Origin: Rhabdophis nuchalis
Taxonomy: Eukaryota; Chordata; Lepidosauria; Squamata; Natricidae
Reading direction: 5' to 3'
NCBI GenBank assembly: GCA_039707465.1
Contig: CM077646.1
Coordinates: 77,772,715-77,836,714, forward strand
Length of the DNA: 64,000 nt
Below are positions 36,201 through 46,200 of this stretch, piece after piece. Below the pieces are notes generated by a model that saw only the letters and a list, made by a program, of their open reading frames with translations, had not been told where the DNA came from and ran no database searches. The position numbers and the translations under genes are program-made. Within the stretch, counting starts at the first letter, position 1, and every line of letters starts with the position of its first letter.

Positions 36201-38544
36201 TTAGAGATACTTGGTGGTCTCTAAGCTTATCTTTTTCAGGTTCAATTAATGTAAGTCGGGGACTACTTATTTTAATTCTTATTTTTGGTATTTGTTTTCT
36301 AATGATCCAATTATAAACCATGAGTTAGTTGGGTTTATTCTGCTTTGGAAGAGAAATCTCTGTTCTTGTCTAATTCAAAATATGTCACAGATGGGGTTAC
36401 CGAAATACAATCATATCTGTTAACATGTGAACAGCACACACCTGACTATATACTTTGTTCACATTAAATCAACTGTTAATCTACATTACTGTGATGTGAC
36501 CACAGAGATGGAAATTGCTGCTTTCTTAATTTGATATTTGTTTTTCTTAGACCTCCAGGATTTCCTCGTCGTAGAATGGGCCGAATAACCCACTTTGGAG
36601 GTCCAAATCCCCCACCAATGGCTGGTGGTGGATGAGGAAGGTAGCCCATCCTTTTCTTTTTAAGATGCTCTGCCAAAACTCACAATGAATTCAGCTAAAA
36701 AAAAATCATAATACTTAACTAAGTGGATGAGCTTTTCTGTTTCATTTTATCCTTATTCAAAAAGGTTTATTTTTTATTTTATTTATTTATTTAGTGTATG
36801 GCAATATACATTTACCTTTTTGAATTTTGCCATACATCAAATTCAAAAAGGTAAATGTACATTACATAAAATATGATTTGAGATTAGGAAAAATAGGAAT
36901 GGATATATCCTACATGTATAACATTCTATGTTTCCTAGTATAAGTAGCCCTTGTTTGGTGATTGTCTCACATAGTAGCCATCCACAGTTATCATGGTGAT
37001 AAAAAGTAACTTTTCAACCAAGCCATCTTCACAGGTCTGCAATAAAAAGAAAAGCTGAAGTAAGATCATGAGCAGAGTTGCGGTTATGCTTATCAACTGC
37101 TTTGCTTAATGGTGGTCCCAATGGTGGTCACTAAACAAGGATTACCTATAATATAGTCAGTAAAATAAATTGACAAAGAATTGCATGATACTCCCTTTCG
37201 TTCTCCAACCATCCCCTGCTGTAGTTTCCCGGTTTGGGGCACTCTATATACTTTTGAGAATATGTAGAAATACATTGCAGGTACACTGGCAAGCACTTAG
37301 TACTATGATGTTCAATGAAGTACATATCCTTGTTAAAAAAGAACAGTATTTTGAATGTACTTAAAGCTCTTCAGTAAATAACCCTGTTCTAAAATGAAGG
37401 TTAATCTTTAATCCTGTTTTAAATTGCTATCATGCAGAGTTTATCTGTGAATATCAAAGACACACCAATTTAGTTTTAAATGAATTTACATTTGAGCAAC
37501 TATTTTATAGGGGAGAGAGCAAATAATGTAATGTATGTTGCAAACTTCATTTTTTAGAATTTTAAAGATTACAGTTATACAGATAAAAAAGTTACATTGC
37601 CCAAAAGTTACATTGAATCACATTTCAAATTACAAAACATAAAATAACAAGAAAAAATAGAATACAGAGGGGAAAAAATAAATAGAAAATAGAAAAGAGC
37701 AAGAATATAGCAAAGAAATAGAAAAGAAAGTAACATCTGCCTTTGTTACAAGTATAAATAATTTTAACCTATCACTTTTTCTAAAAATACACCAAACATA
37801 TCTTCATTCCATGTCTCATCTTTTATCTATAAACAGATCCTTAGAACTTTGTCGTTCAATCCTGGTCAGCAAAAGTCCATTAAAAGTTACTAGAAATATC
37901 ATCAGTAAAAGCCCATTAAGAGCTACCAGAAATAACAGTATTTGTTACTAATGTTTAATCCTAATCCAGTCAATTTATTTAGACCAGGGGTCTCCAACCT
38001 TTGCAACTTTAAGTCTGAAGGACTTCAGCTCCCAGAATTCTCCCAGAATTCTCCAGCCAGCAAACCCATGATTTAGACAAGTTACTTTACTGTTTTTAAA
38101 AATCAGATCAATTTACATTTAAGGGCCTGTTTTATGGGAGAGATGGCAAGGAAAATCTTATATCAGAACCACTTATTAGACTTTTTCCATTATGGAAATG
38201 TTTAGTATTATATTGTATTACATTAGCATATCTGATTCATGTTGAATATCATAAAATTCAATTATATGCCCAATAGCATTGAAATACAATTTAAGCATAT
38301 TTTAGTTAACACTAATCTACTTAGAAGTATGTAAGATCAATGGTGGTCTCCTTTGAAAGTTTACTAATGTCTGTATCATAAATATCAGAAAGGATGTAGA
38401 AAGTGTATTACTATGTAAAGTAAAGCAAGTTTAAAATGGCTTTATCAGGTTCTGGAACTATTTTAATTAGAGAACAGCTACCAGTAACTGTGAACAAACA
38501 AACAAATATCTTAATCAATTTCTCTTTTCTTTCTCCATAGGTAA
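30854..38544 (+). CDS. SELENOK: Selenoprotein K (five coding pieces, Sec at UGA)
   Basis: Spliced product of 93 residues: exons 30854-30872, 31411-31501, 35237-35314, 36551-36640 and 38541-38544. It starts MVYISNGQVLDNRS, as in other vertebrates. One membrane helix lies at about residues 23-42 (DFFWGIADFIVLFF). A basic, Gly/Pro-rich cytosolic tail follows, with RYDDGRGPPG and an SH3-ligand-like NPPPMAGGG, then Sec at residue 91 and GR. The UGA at 36633-36635 is followed by only two codons and the stop. Human selenoprotein K is 94 residues. The protein sits in the ER membrane, joins the p97/VCP-Derlin degradation machinery and assists the palmitoyltransferase ZDHHC6. ACTR8 follows on the same strand 3.5 kb downstream. 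The exon boundaries all fit GT-AG and keep phase. Confidence 0.95.
31411..31501 (+). CDS. SELENOK: SELENOK exon 2
   Basis: Acceptor GGTTGTAG at 31403-31410. Encodes GQVLDNRSRASW through the membrane helix to VLF. The donor is T/GTAAGTG. Confidence 0.94.
32570..33357. repeat. CTAC/CTAT minisatellite array
   Basis: Repeated units of roughly 45-60 bp, each a CTACCTACCTACTGTATTTC core followed by TCCCTCTCTATC-type sequence, grading into pure CTAT, CATC and CACC tetranucleotides at the right. A remnant of the same unit at 34035-34080 shows that a CR1 fragment and its nested hAT were inserted into a longer array. The long Tyr/Leu/Ser/Pro frames across it are artefacts. Confidence 0.92.
33358..34031 (-). 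mobile_element. CR1 3' fragment, minus strand
   Basis: The + strand reads GGTCATCTAGTCTAACTCCC, ACAACTTCTGGAGGCAAGCT and TTCCACCCATTGCTTCTTG, the reverse complement of a CR1 3' region. A hAT copy at 33404-33744 interrupts it, and the reading resumes in register after it. Confidence 0.75.
33404..33744. mobile_element. hAT MITE, CAGTGATGG family, TSD CCCTATAC
   Basis: Inverted relative to the copy at 4455. Left ATGATGGCGAACCTATGG, right AAAGGTTAGCCATCACTG. The TSD CCCTATAC is at 33396-33403 and 33745-33752. It is inserted in a CR1 fragment. Confidence 0.9.
34082..34452 (-). mobile_element. CR1 3' fragment, minus strand (second copy)
   Basis: Reads GAGTTAGAAGGGACCTTGG then the same blocks as the copy at 33358-34031, including CTTCTGGTGGCAAGCTATTC. 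It is a close relative placed in direct orientation 50 bp further on, so the two may be independent insertions or a local duplication. Confidence 0.75.
35237..35314 (+). CDS. SELENOK: SELENOK exon 3
   Basis: Acceptor TCATTTTAG before 35237. Encodes FQSIIHPDLRRGHISSSS then ARYDDGRG. The SxxRYDDGRG block matches the vertebrate protein. The donor GG/GTATTG is weaker than the others. Confidence 0.93.
35469..35668 (-). mobile_element. CR1 3' end, minus strand
   Basis: Third copy of the AGAGTTGGAAGGGACCTTG... block, ending near 35668 within SELENOK intron 3. Confidence 0.7.
36551..36640 (+). CDS. SELENOK: SELENOK exon 4, with selenocysteine UGA
   Basis: Acceptor TTTTTCTTAG before 36551. Encodes PPGFPRRRMGRITHFGGPNP, then PPMAGGG, UGA (36633-36635), GGA and the first two bases of the Arg codon. 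If spliced at AG/GTAGCC the Arg codon ends with G of exon 5 and the next codon is TAA. If read through, Arg is followed by TAG, so both forms give the same C-terminus. Confidence 0.93.
36807..36859. repeat. Perfect 21-bp inverted repeat
   Basis: Arms 36807-36827 and 36839-36859 are exact reverse complements (TACATTTACCTTTTTGAATT...) with an 11-base loop, in SELENOK intron 4. No flanking duplication was identified. Confidence 0.85.
37545..37975. mobile_element. Possible L1-type 3' region
   Basis: A-rich sequence with blocks (CATTTCAAATTACAAAACAT) that resemble the L1-like end at 63.7-64 kb. This is resemblance only. No coding part is present. Confidence 0.3.
37985..38070. mobile_element. Short hAT MITE, TSD ATTTAGAC
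   Basis: Begins CAGGGGTCTCCAACC and ends CAAACCCATG. The TSD ATTTAGAC is at 37977-37984 and 38071-38078. It is related to the palindromic type at 60340, but the right arm is largely lost. Confidence 0.75.
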
Positions 38545-39365
38545 ATGCCTGCTTTAAGAAGCAGGCATCAGACTACATATTTGCCTGACTAAAAGAACCT
38601 GCTCAAGAGTGCAGCAAAGGGATCTGAGAGTTGCAAATATGTTGTCTAAGTGATTTGACTGCTCTGTGAATCAGCAGAACAATGAAGTTGTACTGGGAAT
38701 TCCATTTTCTAGGATCCAGTGTAACTGAAGTGCAGTTTCTATTAAATTAAATGCACCTGTTTACTGTCTGTTTTAAGCCTTTTGTATAGCTGATGGATAT
38801 TTTGTGGTAGTTGTAAAGTTACGGAAATACATGACTCTGCAAAATACTGAGTTGGAATCATTTAATTGCAATCAATATATTTTAGAATGGACAAATTGTG
38901 TACATGAAGACTTAAAAAAGAATAATCTCAGAATATGTATATTAAAATCAGGAAGAAACAGCTACAAGCTTGAACTACTTCTATCATCCCACTAGATCTA
39001 TATACCTTAAAATGCTTTTGGTGAGATTATTACAGGTTCAAATTCTTTTTATATCTAATTTTAAACCCACCCACCCATTCCCAATCATGGGTGTCTCAAT
39101 TATTTTTTTGAAGGAAAATGGTGTCCTGTTTTTGAAAATAATTGATTGTGGCTTAAAGTCAGCAGACCATCTGGTTACATCTAGCTATTTCAAAACTATA
39201 ATTCCCATTCCCCCCCCCCCCCCATTATCTGTGTTACTTATAGTTTATGACCTGTTTCATTTTGATCTCTTCATTGCCATGTTAAATCCCAAATGTAAAA
39301 GCTGACCTTACTACAATTTATGTCGATAAATCAATTTATAAATAAAAATACATTTATCATGATCA
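38541..39365 (+). other. SELENOK: SELENOK last exon and 3' UTR
   Basis: Acceptor TTTCTCCATAG before 38541. The exon opens G-TAA, giving the last base of Arg and the stop codon. The SECIS hairpin lies 140 bases in. An AATAAA at 39341-39346 is a candidate polyadenylation signal, and later ones at 40453 and 40471 are possible, so the 3' end is uncertain. Confidence 0.7.
38682..38728 (+). promoter_or_regulatory. SECIS element of SELENOK
   Basis: The core starts ATGA at 38682-38685. An 11-bp helix (AGTTGTACTGG, 38686-38696, with CCAGTGTAACT, 38716-38726) has no mismatch apart from two G-U pairs. The GA of the 3' side follows at 38727-38728. The apical loop has the AA pair at 38698-38699 and a small TCC/GGA helix, as in form 2 SECIS. 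This UGA-decoding element binds SECISBP2 and lies about 145 nt after the UGA in the spliced mRNA. Confidence 0.9.
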
Positions 39366-40980
39366 CTAAATCCTAACACTAAATCCTGGTAACGCTACTT
39401 ATTTGCAAAGCCTAATGCTATCCAAGAGTTTTAGTCTCCAACTCCCTTGCGTTTCATTCTGTTTATGTATGGGAGTGAAAGTTCAATTCATCCGTAAGTA
39501 CCAATACAGAGGAAGTTCTAAAGGGTTTTCTGGAACAATTTAATTCAATTTCATGCTGGAATCTCCCTTCCAAAAAATTATTTCTTAAGTTTCTTTAATG
39601 GCATAGTGTATTCTGAGATTTTTTCTGTATTTTTCTGCCAACTTCTGTATATTGCTCTTTTATGCTGAATATTGTACTGTATATGACAGTTTTGGAAGTT
39701 GACTGGATCTATAGAAAAGGATGCAGCTGGCAAGTGATGATATACAGTAGTATTGCATTAGGATTACCTCTATTTAAAATGGATATAAACTTGATTTTAA
39801 AAGGGACCATTAGAGGAGCTGGATAAAACATTTAAAAAGTGCTTTGTAAAATATACTAGCAAAAGTAAGGCTGCAGCTCCTGACCTCTGAAGTGCTAAAG
39901 TCCTACATCCTTGATATAGCTGTTTCAAAGACTGCCTCTGGCTGTTTACATATGTGGATGCAGGTACAGCTGTGCCAGCAATCCCAGTGGAAATGTCTGC
40001 ATACGAATCCACAGCGAGTCAACAAGGAAACAGCTTTCCAAGCTTTCCAAAGGAGACAGCTGTTTTTCTGCTTTAAGGAAATGAGCTTTGCTGGTGTTAG
40101 TGCATTTGTAAAACTCCTTTTTCATATGTGCTGTACAGCCTTAGGAAACTTTAATAAACTTCAAAGATCTTACAATTTTTCTCTTCTCTTTTTAAATATG
40201 ATGATAGAAGTAAGGCCATTCTTTCAGCAATCCTTTGTTGTTTTCTCCTGTGGCATTAAAAGTGGAGCAGGAAACCTGGTAGATGTTATGGGCATCTTAT
40301 GAATAAGAGAGATGACTGGCTTGAAATAATGACTCAACAGAAGAACATGGGGGGTTTTCCCCTTTAAAATGTGCATATTTTTTCTAAAGGCAGAAAGTAC
40401 ATCATTTGCTCACTGTTGGTTTTCTATTACAAAACAAAATCATGTTAGTTGTAATAAAACTGCCTTGTTAAATAAAAGATATTCAAATGTTCTAGGGTGA
40501 TTCCTAGTAGGAAGCACCTGAGCTCAGTTTAAAAAGTACGGGGGAGAAAACCATCTTGGCTGAAATACCCAAGAAACCAAAATTCGGGTATATTTTTAAT
40601 AGGAATGTCCTATGCACAGAGTTGGATGCAAGTTTTGGTTATGCATAGACTATAGCAACATTTTGTATTTGTGGAACAAAGTTTTGTTTTGGGAGGAAGG
40701 GAGGGAAAATGGGGAAAAACTGAGAGGAAGAACTAGAAAAATTGGTCGGTGGGAAAGAAAAGACAATGCAGATTTGCTGCATTGGGACATTGAAAGTGAT
40801 GAAATGGAAGTGCTGCGAATTCAGGGAGCAGTCATAGCGTCGGTTATGCTAGGCACCAGTAATGACAGTTCAGCAGAATCTTCAGAATGCTGCCGTTTGG
40901 TTTGAAAGTACACAATTTGGCATTATGGTACAAGCTCCTACTCAACAAACCATTTCGCTTAACTTCTGCAGCTGAGTTCA
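39366..40980. other. Gene-free DNA between SELENOK and ACTR8
   Basis: Unique-looking AT-rich DNA that may include more SELENOK 3' UTR. A 136-codon frame at 39892 has no recognisable features. AATAAA motifs occur at 40453 and 40471. Confidence 0.4.
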
Positions 40981-40993
40981 CACTATCTGCTAA

Positions 40994-41453
40994 GGCTGTG
41001 CTTCTCAACCTTAGCCATTTGAAGACGTGTGGCCTTCAACTCCCAGAATTCCTCAATATTGGCTGAAATCTACCTCCATGCCATGAAAATGAAAATGCTC
41101 TGTTGGATATCAGACATCACAAACGACACCATCTGACAGCATTTTGGTGTGGCACCAATTTAAAGAGAAGATGAGAAAAGGCCGGTTGTACTGGTATGGA
41201 CATGTCCAGAGAGCAGCACTTTCAGTTGCCAAAGACAGCCTACCCGCTAGAAATCAATGGTCAGTGACATCTTGGCCATCCAAAACAAAGATGGTGAGAT
41301 ACCATCAACAAAGACATGCAAACCTGAGAGATGCAGCTGACCACACAAAGTGGCATTCAATGATCCGAAAAGCGGACCTGGCACCTGTGGGAATATGCTA
41401 GGAAGAAGAATAACTCTGGGAGTTGGAAGTCCACACAGCTTCAAGTGACCAAA
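40994..41453 (+). mobile_element. hAT-like element enclosing an RTE-like LINE fragment
   Basis: The ends GCTTCTCAACCTTAGCCATT and AGTGACCAAAGTTTAAGC are inverted arms of the palindromic hAT type (with CAACTCCCAGAATTC and CTGGGAGTTGG). The flanks share CTAAGG. Between them is a broken LINE C-terminus: RKGRLYWYGHVQRA, then an INKDMQTLRDAADHTKWHSM- and IRKADLAPVG-like ending, resembling the last residues of RTE-type polyproteins. Confidence 0.5.
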
Positions 41454-41609
41454 GTTTAAGCAACCACTACCTAAGGCAAAGCCAAGTGAAATCTGATTAC
41501 ACTTAATTGCAATCTCTGTGGACCACTCCTGAACCCGTTTTTGGGCCTAAAATAAACAAAGATGTATTTATTTATAAAATTCTTTTCAGGGGGCCAATGC
41601 TTTACTTAA

Positions 41610-42245
41610 GCCTTGCAGTTGTGGGAGCTTAGTACAGAATGCGCCAGCGCGGGGGATCTTGGGAGCCTCACGGCATTCCCATGTAACACCTCTCCTGCGC
41701 GAGCTGCACTGGCTACCGGTGGCCTTCCGGGTGCGCTTCAAGGTGTTGGTAACCATCTTTAAAACGCTCCATGGCACGGGGCCTAGCTACTTGCGGGACC
41801 GCCTCCTACCACACACTTCCCTTCGGCCGATCTGCTTCCACAGGGAGGGCCTTCTCAGGGTGCCGTCTGCCGGTCAATGTCGGCTGGCGGCCCCCAGGGG
41901 AAAGGCCTTCTCTGTGGCGGGTCCAGCCCTCTGGAACGACCTACCCCCCGAACTTCGTACCACCACGGATCTTCGCCTCTTCCGCCGATTGCTCAAGACG
42001 CACTTTTTTCACCTAGCTGGCCTAGCCTAGATTCTGATGTAAATACTACAGATTTAGTTATTGAATTTTAACATTTTTAACAGTTTTAACTGCATTTTAG
42101 CACAGGCCTCATTTAATTTAATTACATTTTAACGATATGATTGTATTTATTATTGTCCGTTTGTTGTATTCTTTTTAATTTTCCTGTGCACCGCCCTGAG
42201 TCCCCTTGGGGAGATAGGAGCGGTATAGAAATGGAAATAAAGTAA
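41610..42245 (+). mobile_element. L2/CR1-like LINE 3' end, plus strand
   Basis: Encodes the conserved C-terminus [40 protein letters not shown] and [19 protein letters not shown], ending FFHLAGLA (stop 42030). The 3' tail follows, with ACCGCCCTGAGTCCCCTTGG and AAATAAAGTAAAGTAAAG. It is 5' truncated and lies just before the ACTR8 promoter. Confidence 0.88.
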
Positions 42246-42251
42246 AGTAAA

Positions 42252-42383
42252 GAGCTTCATCACTGAAAGCTTTCAAGAAGAGACTAGACTGTCATCTGCC
42301 AAAAATGATGTAAGGTCTCCTGCTTGGGCAGGGGGGTTGGACTAGATGACCTACAAGGTCCCTTCCAACCTTATTAATCTGTT
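42252..42383 (+). mobile_element. CR1 3' end, plus strand
   Basis: Reads GGGGGTTGGACTAGATGACC and AAGGTCCCTTCCAACC, then ATTAATCTGTT, the typical CR1 3' terminus. It directly follows the L2-like fragment. Confidence 0.75.
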
Positions 42384-42599
42384 AAAGGTGACCAAGCCGC
42401 CAATTTCACCTTTTGTCAAACCGAGGGCTGGCTTTTAAACCACTTTTAAAATAGCGCACTCCCTGGAGGCGGCATCTGATGCGCACCAACCGGCAACAGA
42501 AGGGCCGCCCCTCTGAGCAGCGTTCGCTGTTTCGGTGCCCCTACGAGGAGTTAATAGTAACCAGGAAAGGCCCTTTTGAGAAGGCGGCACACCAAGGCC

Positions 42600-43200
42600 C
42601 TCCAGGAAAAAAAAAATAGGTGTCCGTGATCGGCGGAGACTTGTTTCCCGGTTACCGGGAAGTAAAACCACCCCGAGATCGCTCTGATCGCTCGGAGGGG
42701 CCACGGTCCCGCTTTCCTCCAGCCCACCTCGCCGCTGAGACAGAGGCGGGCGCCTGTTCGCCGCCACCGCCGCCGCCGCTGCTTTCCCTCGGAGGAGGAG
42801 TCCCGGCCGGCCCTTCGCTTGGCGGGCTAGCGAGCGAAAAGATGACCCAGGCGGAGAAGGGGGAAACTGCCGCCGCTGCGGCGGCCGCAGAGAACGGGAA
42901 AGACAAAGAGCGCGACAAGGAGAAGGAGCAGCGCGGCGCCAAGAGGCCCATCGTCCCCGCCGCCGTGCCCGACTCGTTGCAGGAGGTGAGCCCCGTGGCC
43001 GGCACGCAAGGATCGGCTTCGGCAGCGCCGTCCCCGCCGGGTCCTTTCCAACGCCGAGGCTTCGCAGCCGGTCTTGCTTCCACCGAGACAGAGTTGCAGG
43101 AAGCCTCCGACAACGTGGAAAGCTTTCTCGGCAGCGCTTGGCCATTCAGGCCCGCTTTTCTTATTGTTGCCTCGACAGGGGCTGCCTTTCCCACCCCACC
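42600..43200 (+). promoter_or_regulatory. ACTR8 CpG-island promoter
   Basis: CpG-dense DNA around the ACTR8 start codon, including CGCCGCCGCC runs and the exon 1/intron 1 junction. Open frames on the opposite strand across it (180-236 codons) are GC-rich shadows. Confidence 0.75.
42842..42985 (+). CDS. ACTR8: ACTR8 exon 1 coding part
   Basis: 48 codons from MTQAEKGE to DSLQE. Compared with mammals it has an added poly-Ala run written in GCC/GCG codons. Donor GAG/GTGAGC, phase 0. Confidence 0.94.
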
Positions 43201-46200
43201 TCGGTTGTATTTCCCTAGGAAAACACCCGGAAGGCCTCGGTCGCTTAACTAGCCTGGGAAGCCAAGTATCAACCCGGAAGCAGCATGGGCTGCCTCTTAA
43301 AGACTGGATGCGTCCGGGTAGCCATCAGGAGTTGAGCTGGGGTTGATCCAGTATTCCCCTTACTTTAGTTTATTTCGTTGCAGAAATGAGTGCTTTCGTG
43401 TAACCCCGTTTTGAGCGTGTCTTTAAATATATATATATATAATTTAATCGATTGTAGAGTCTTAAGTGAGTCTGGAGGAGAAGCCTTAACTTAATGTATT
43501 GTTATTGTACCACTGCATGCACAAATGCAGGGTGGTTTTCACACCTTATTTCATTTATAAGTACAATGACATAATTGGGGGATCAAAGAGAAACATGAAA
43601 AAGGGTGTATATCTGAAAGAAGTTCATAAGGATAACTGTAACTTAGTTTTACAAACAAAAATGCAAGACCAAAACCAAGAAAATAAATAAATCTAAAGGA
43701 CAGCTTTCTAAAATAAAAGCCTGCCTCTTAATGCAATAGACGACATATCGTCGCTGTATTTATAGAGGTGTGGCACATTTGACTTATTTTCTGGACATGC
43801 TTGTTGTTTGAAGTTATACAAGTAGTCCTTGACTTACAACCATTCATTTAGTAATCATTCAAAGTTATGACGGAACTGAAAAAAAGTGACATGACTTTAT
43901 GACAGTTGCAGTGCCATGTGATCGTGACATTTTGACAAGCAAGGTCAGTGAAGAAGTCAGATTCACTTAACAATCATGTTACTAACTTAAGGTAAAATGG
44001 GACAAAACTCACTTAACACCTGTCTTTCTTAGCAACGGAAATGTTGGGCTTGATTGTGAGTCGAGGATTACTTATACTATCTAACCTATAGCATTTGCTC
44101 AAATGTCTCTTGGGTAACTTGATGTTTAGTAAGAATATACTCCATTTAGACCAAGTATTAAAATACTATAAACACAATCTCTCTTGTGTGTGAATATTGC
44201 ATGGGGATGGATCCTTGTACAAGAAAATAAATGGGATTTTAAAAATATTTATTTTCTCCAAGGTTTAAGATTCTCTGTGGAATTTATCAGTTGGAGGCAC
44301 CATGTTATTTCTGTGTACCGTATTTTTCGGAGTATATTTTTCGGTTTCAGGAGGCAAAAAATGCTGTATTCGATGTATAAGACGCACCCAGATTTTCAGC
44401 CTCTTTTTAGAGGGAAAAAGGTGCATCTTATACTCCAAAAATACGGTACTTAATAGTTTGCAATGTTATAATGTAAGACTATTCAAAAGTAAAACCTATT
44501 CAGTAGAGCCATTTCTAGATAACTGTACATCAGTATCAATCGGCTCTTCTACTCTCCCATATTTAGGCGTACATATATGATTTTTACTTAGATTTGTATA
44601 AGGAAGTGTGCAAGTATACTATACTTTTTCATTGCTTTTAAATCAAAAACTTTATTGATATAAAGGGAGTGTGCAATAAAACTGCGTAACTCAAAAACGT
44701 AAAGTATTTTACAAAGGAATAAGCGTAATTTATAATATTGTCATAGAAAAATGTTTTCAAAATTGTTTCATTATTTTTAGCAAATCCAGGGCAACTTTAT
44801 TATTGTGATAAATCCTGGTTCAACGACTTTAAGGATTGGAAGAGCCACAGATACCCTTCCTGTTAGCGTCCCTCACATCATCGCAAGAAGACATAAACAA
44901 CAAGGACAAATCTCATACAAAGACAGTTGGCTTCTAAGAGAAGGACTCAACGTAAGTCTTCAATATTTCAGTCTTACATGAAACTGAAGCTTATATGAAA
45001 TATATTACTTTCATGGCTTATTCTTGCATGCTAAATTTATGCTATTATCCAATCCTCTCATATCTGTGCCTGTGATTTCCACTTGTGCACTGTGCTTAAC
45101 AAATAATGCAGAGGGGGTTAAGTCTTACTCCACACCCTCTTTTGCGGAATACAAATGGCTTTTATTGAATTACCATCATCAATAGGATATAAATAGATTA
45201 TTTGTATGTTTTATAAGTGTGTGGACGCTAACGTTTTGTTACATCACCCAGTTTCTAAATATGGGAACTGTGCTTTTTATCCTTTGACAGCAGCACATAT
45301 TTTGTCAATAATATTATTTCTGCTGTAGGGAAAGCTCTGCACTTAGACCATAACAGTCATCTTGTCACAGACTACTGCCCACGTAAAACTTTGATAGCAT
45401 CTTCTTGTTACTAAATGAGTGTAATGCTCTGGGCCGCAGGGGTCTGAAGTATTAATAAACAGCCTAAAATCCAATAACCCAGGACCTTTAACCTTTGCAA
45501 CTAATGCAAATTTTGATGCCCTTTTTTACAACCCTTATGATCTTTTACACTTTTACATCTAGTTGTATTTATTATGTCGTGCTCTAGAGCAGACTTGATC
45601 TTACTGTGAGAGTCCCCCCTCTCGCAGGTTTGGCCCTCCATGCTAACGAGGGCCCACCTTGATGAGGGATTTTTTAATCATGAGAGGTGGGCGAAACGCA
45701 GTCTGAGGGGGTTTTTAAGGAAATTTCTTATTCGGTTTTTAGGGGGTTCCAGGAAGGGGGGTGGGATTAGTCAGGCTGAGGGCGGGACCAAAACCAAGCC
45801 GACGGGCGGAAGTAAAAAGGCAGCGGATGGGTCTATTAAGGAGAGGGGGACTAGGGACGTTCCGGAAGAAGGTCATTTTATTCCAACGGTCGTGGGGAGG
45901 GACAGGTGCGATGGTAGACAAGGATTCCATCACCGGTTGGGCAAACGTGGCCGATGGCTACAAGCGGTCACATGTCCCAACCCCCGCAATCTAGGTGGTC
46001 AGGGCTTACAGAGCCAGGGCTTGAGACTGATGCTATGCAACACCTGGTCCGTTGTCAACAAAGCCCCCCTCATTAATGACCTTGTGTCGGAGGGGGAGCC
46101 GGACCTGGCGGGAATTACGGAGACCTGGTTGGGTCACGAGGGAGGACTTCCTCTCATAGAAATGTGCCCACCAGGTTACCGTGCGTTCCATCAGTCACGG

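Noticed and set aside
36633..36635. UGA as the stop codon of SELENOK
   Set aside because: The conserved protein ends Sec-Gly-Arg, and a SECIS is present in the last exon.
39892..40302. 136-codon frame between SELENOK and ACTR8
   Set aside because: No recognisable domain, no splice context and AT-rich incidental composition.
42435..43194. Minus-strand frames of 236 and 180 codons over the ACTR8 start
   Set aside because: Shadows of a CpG island and of ACTR8 exon 1.
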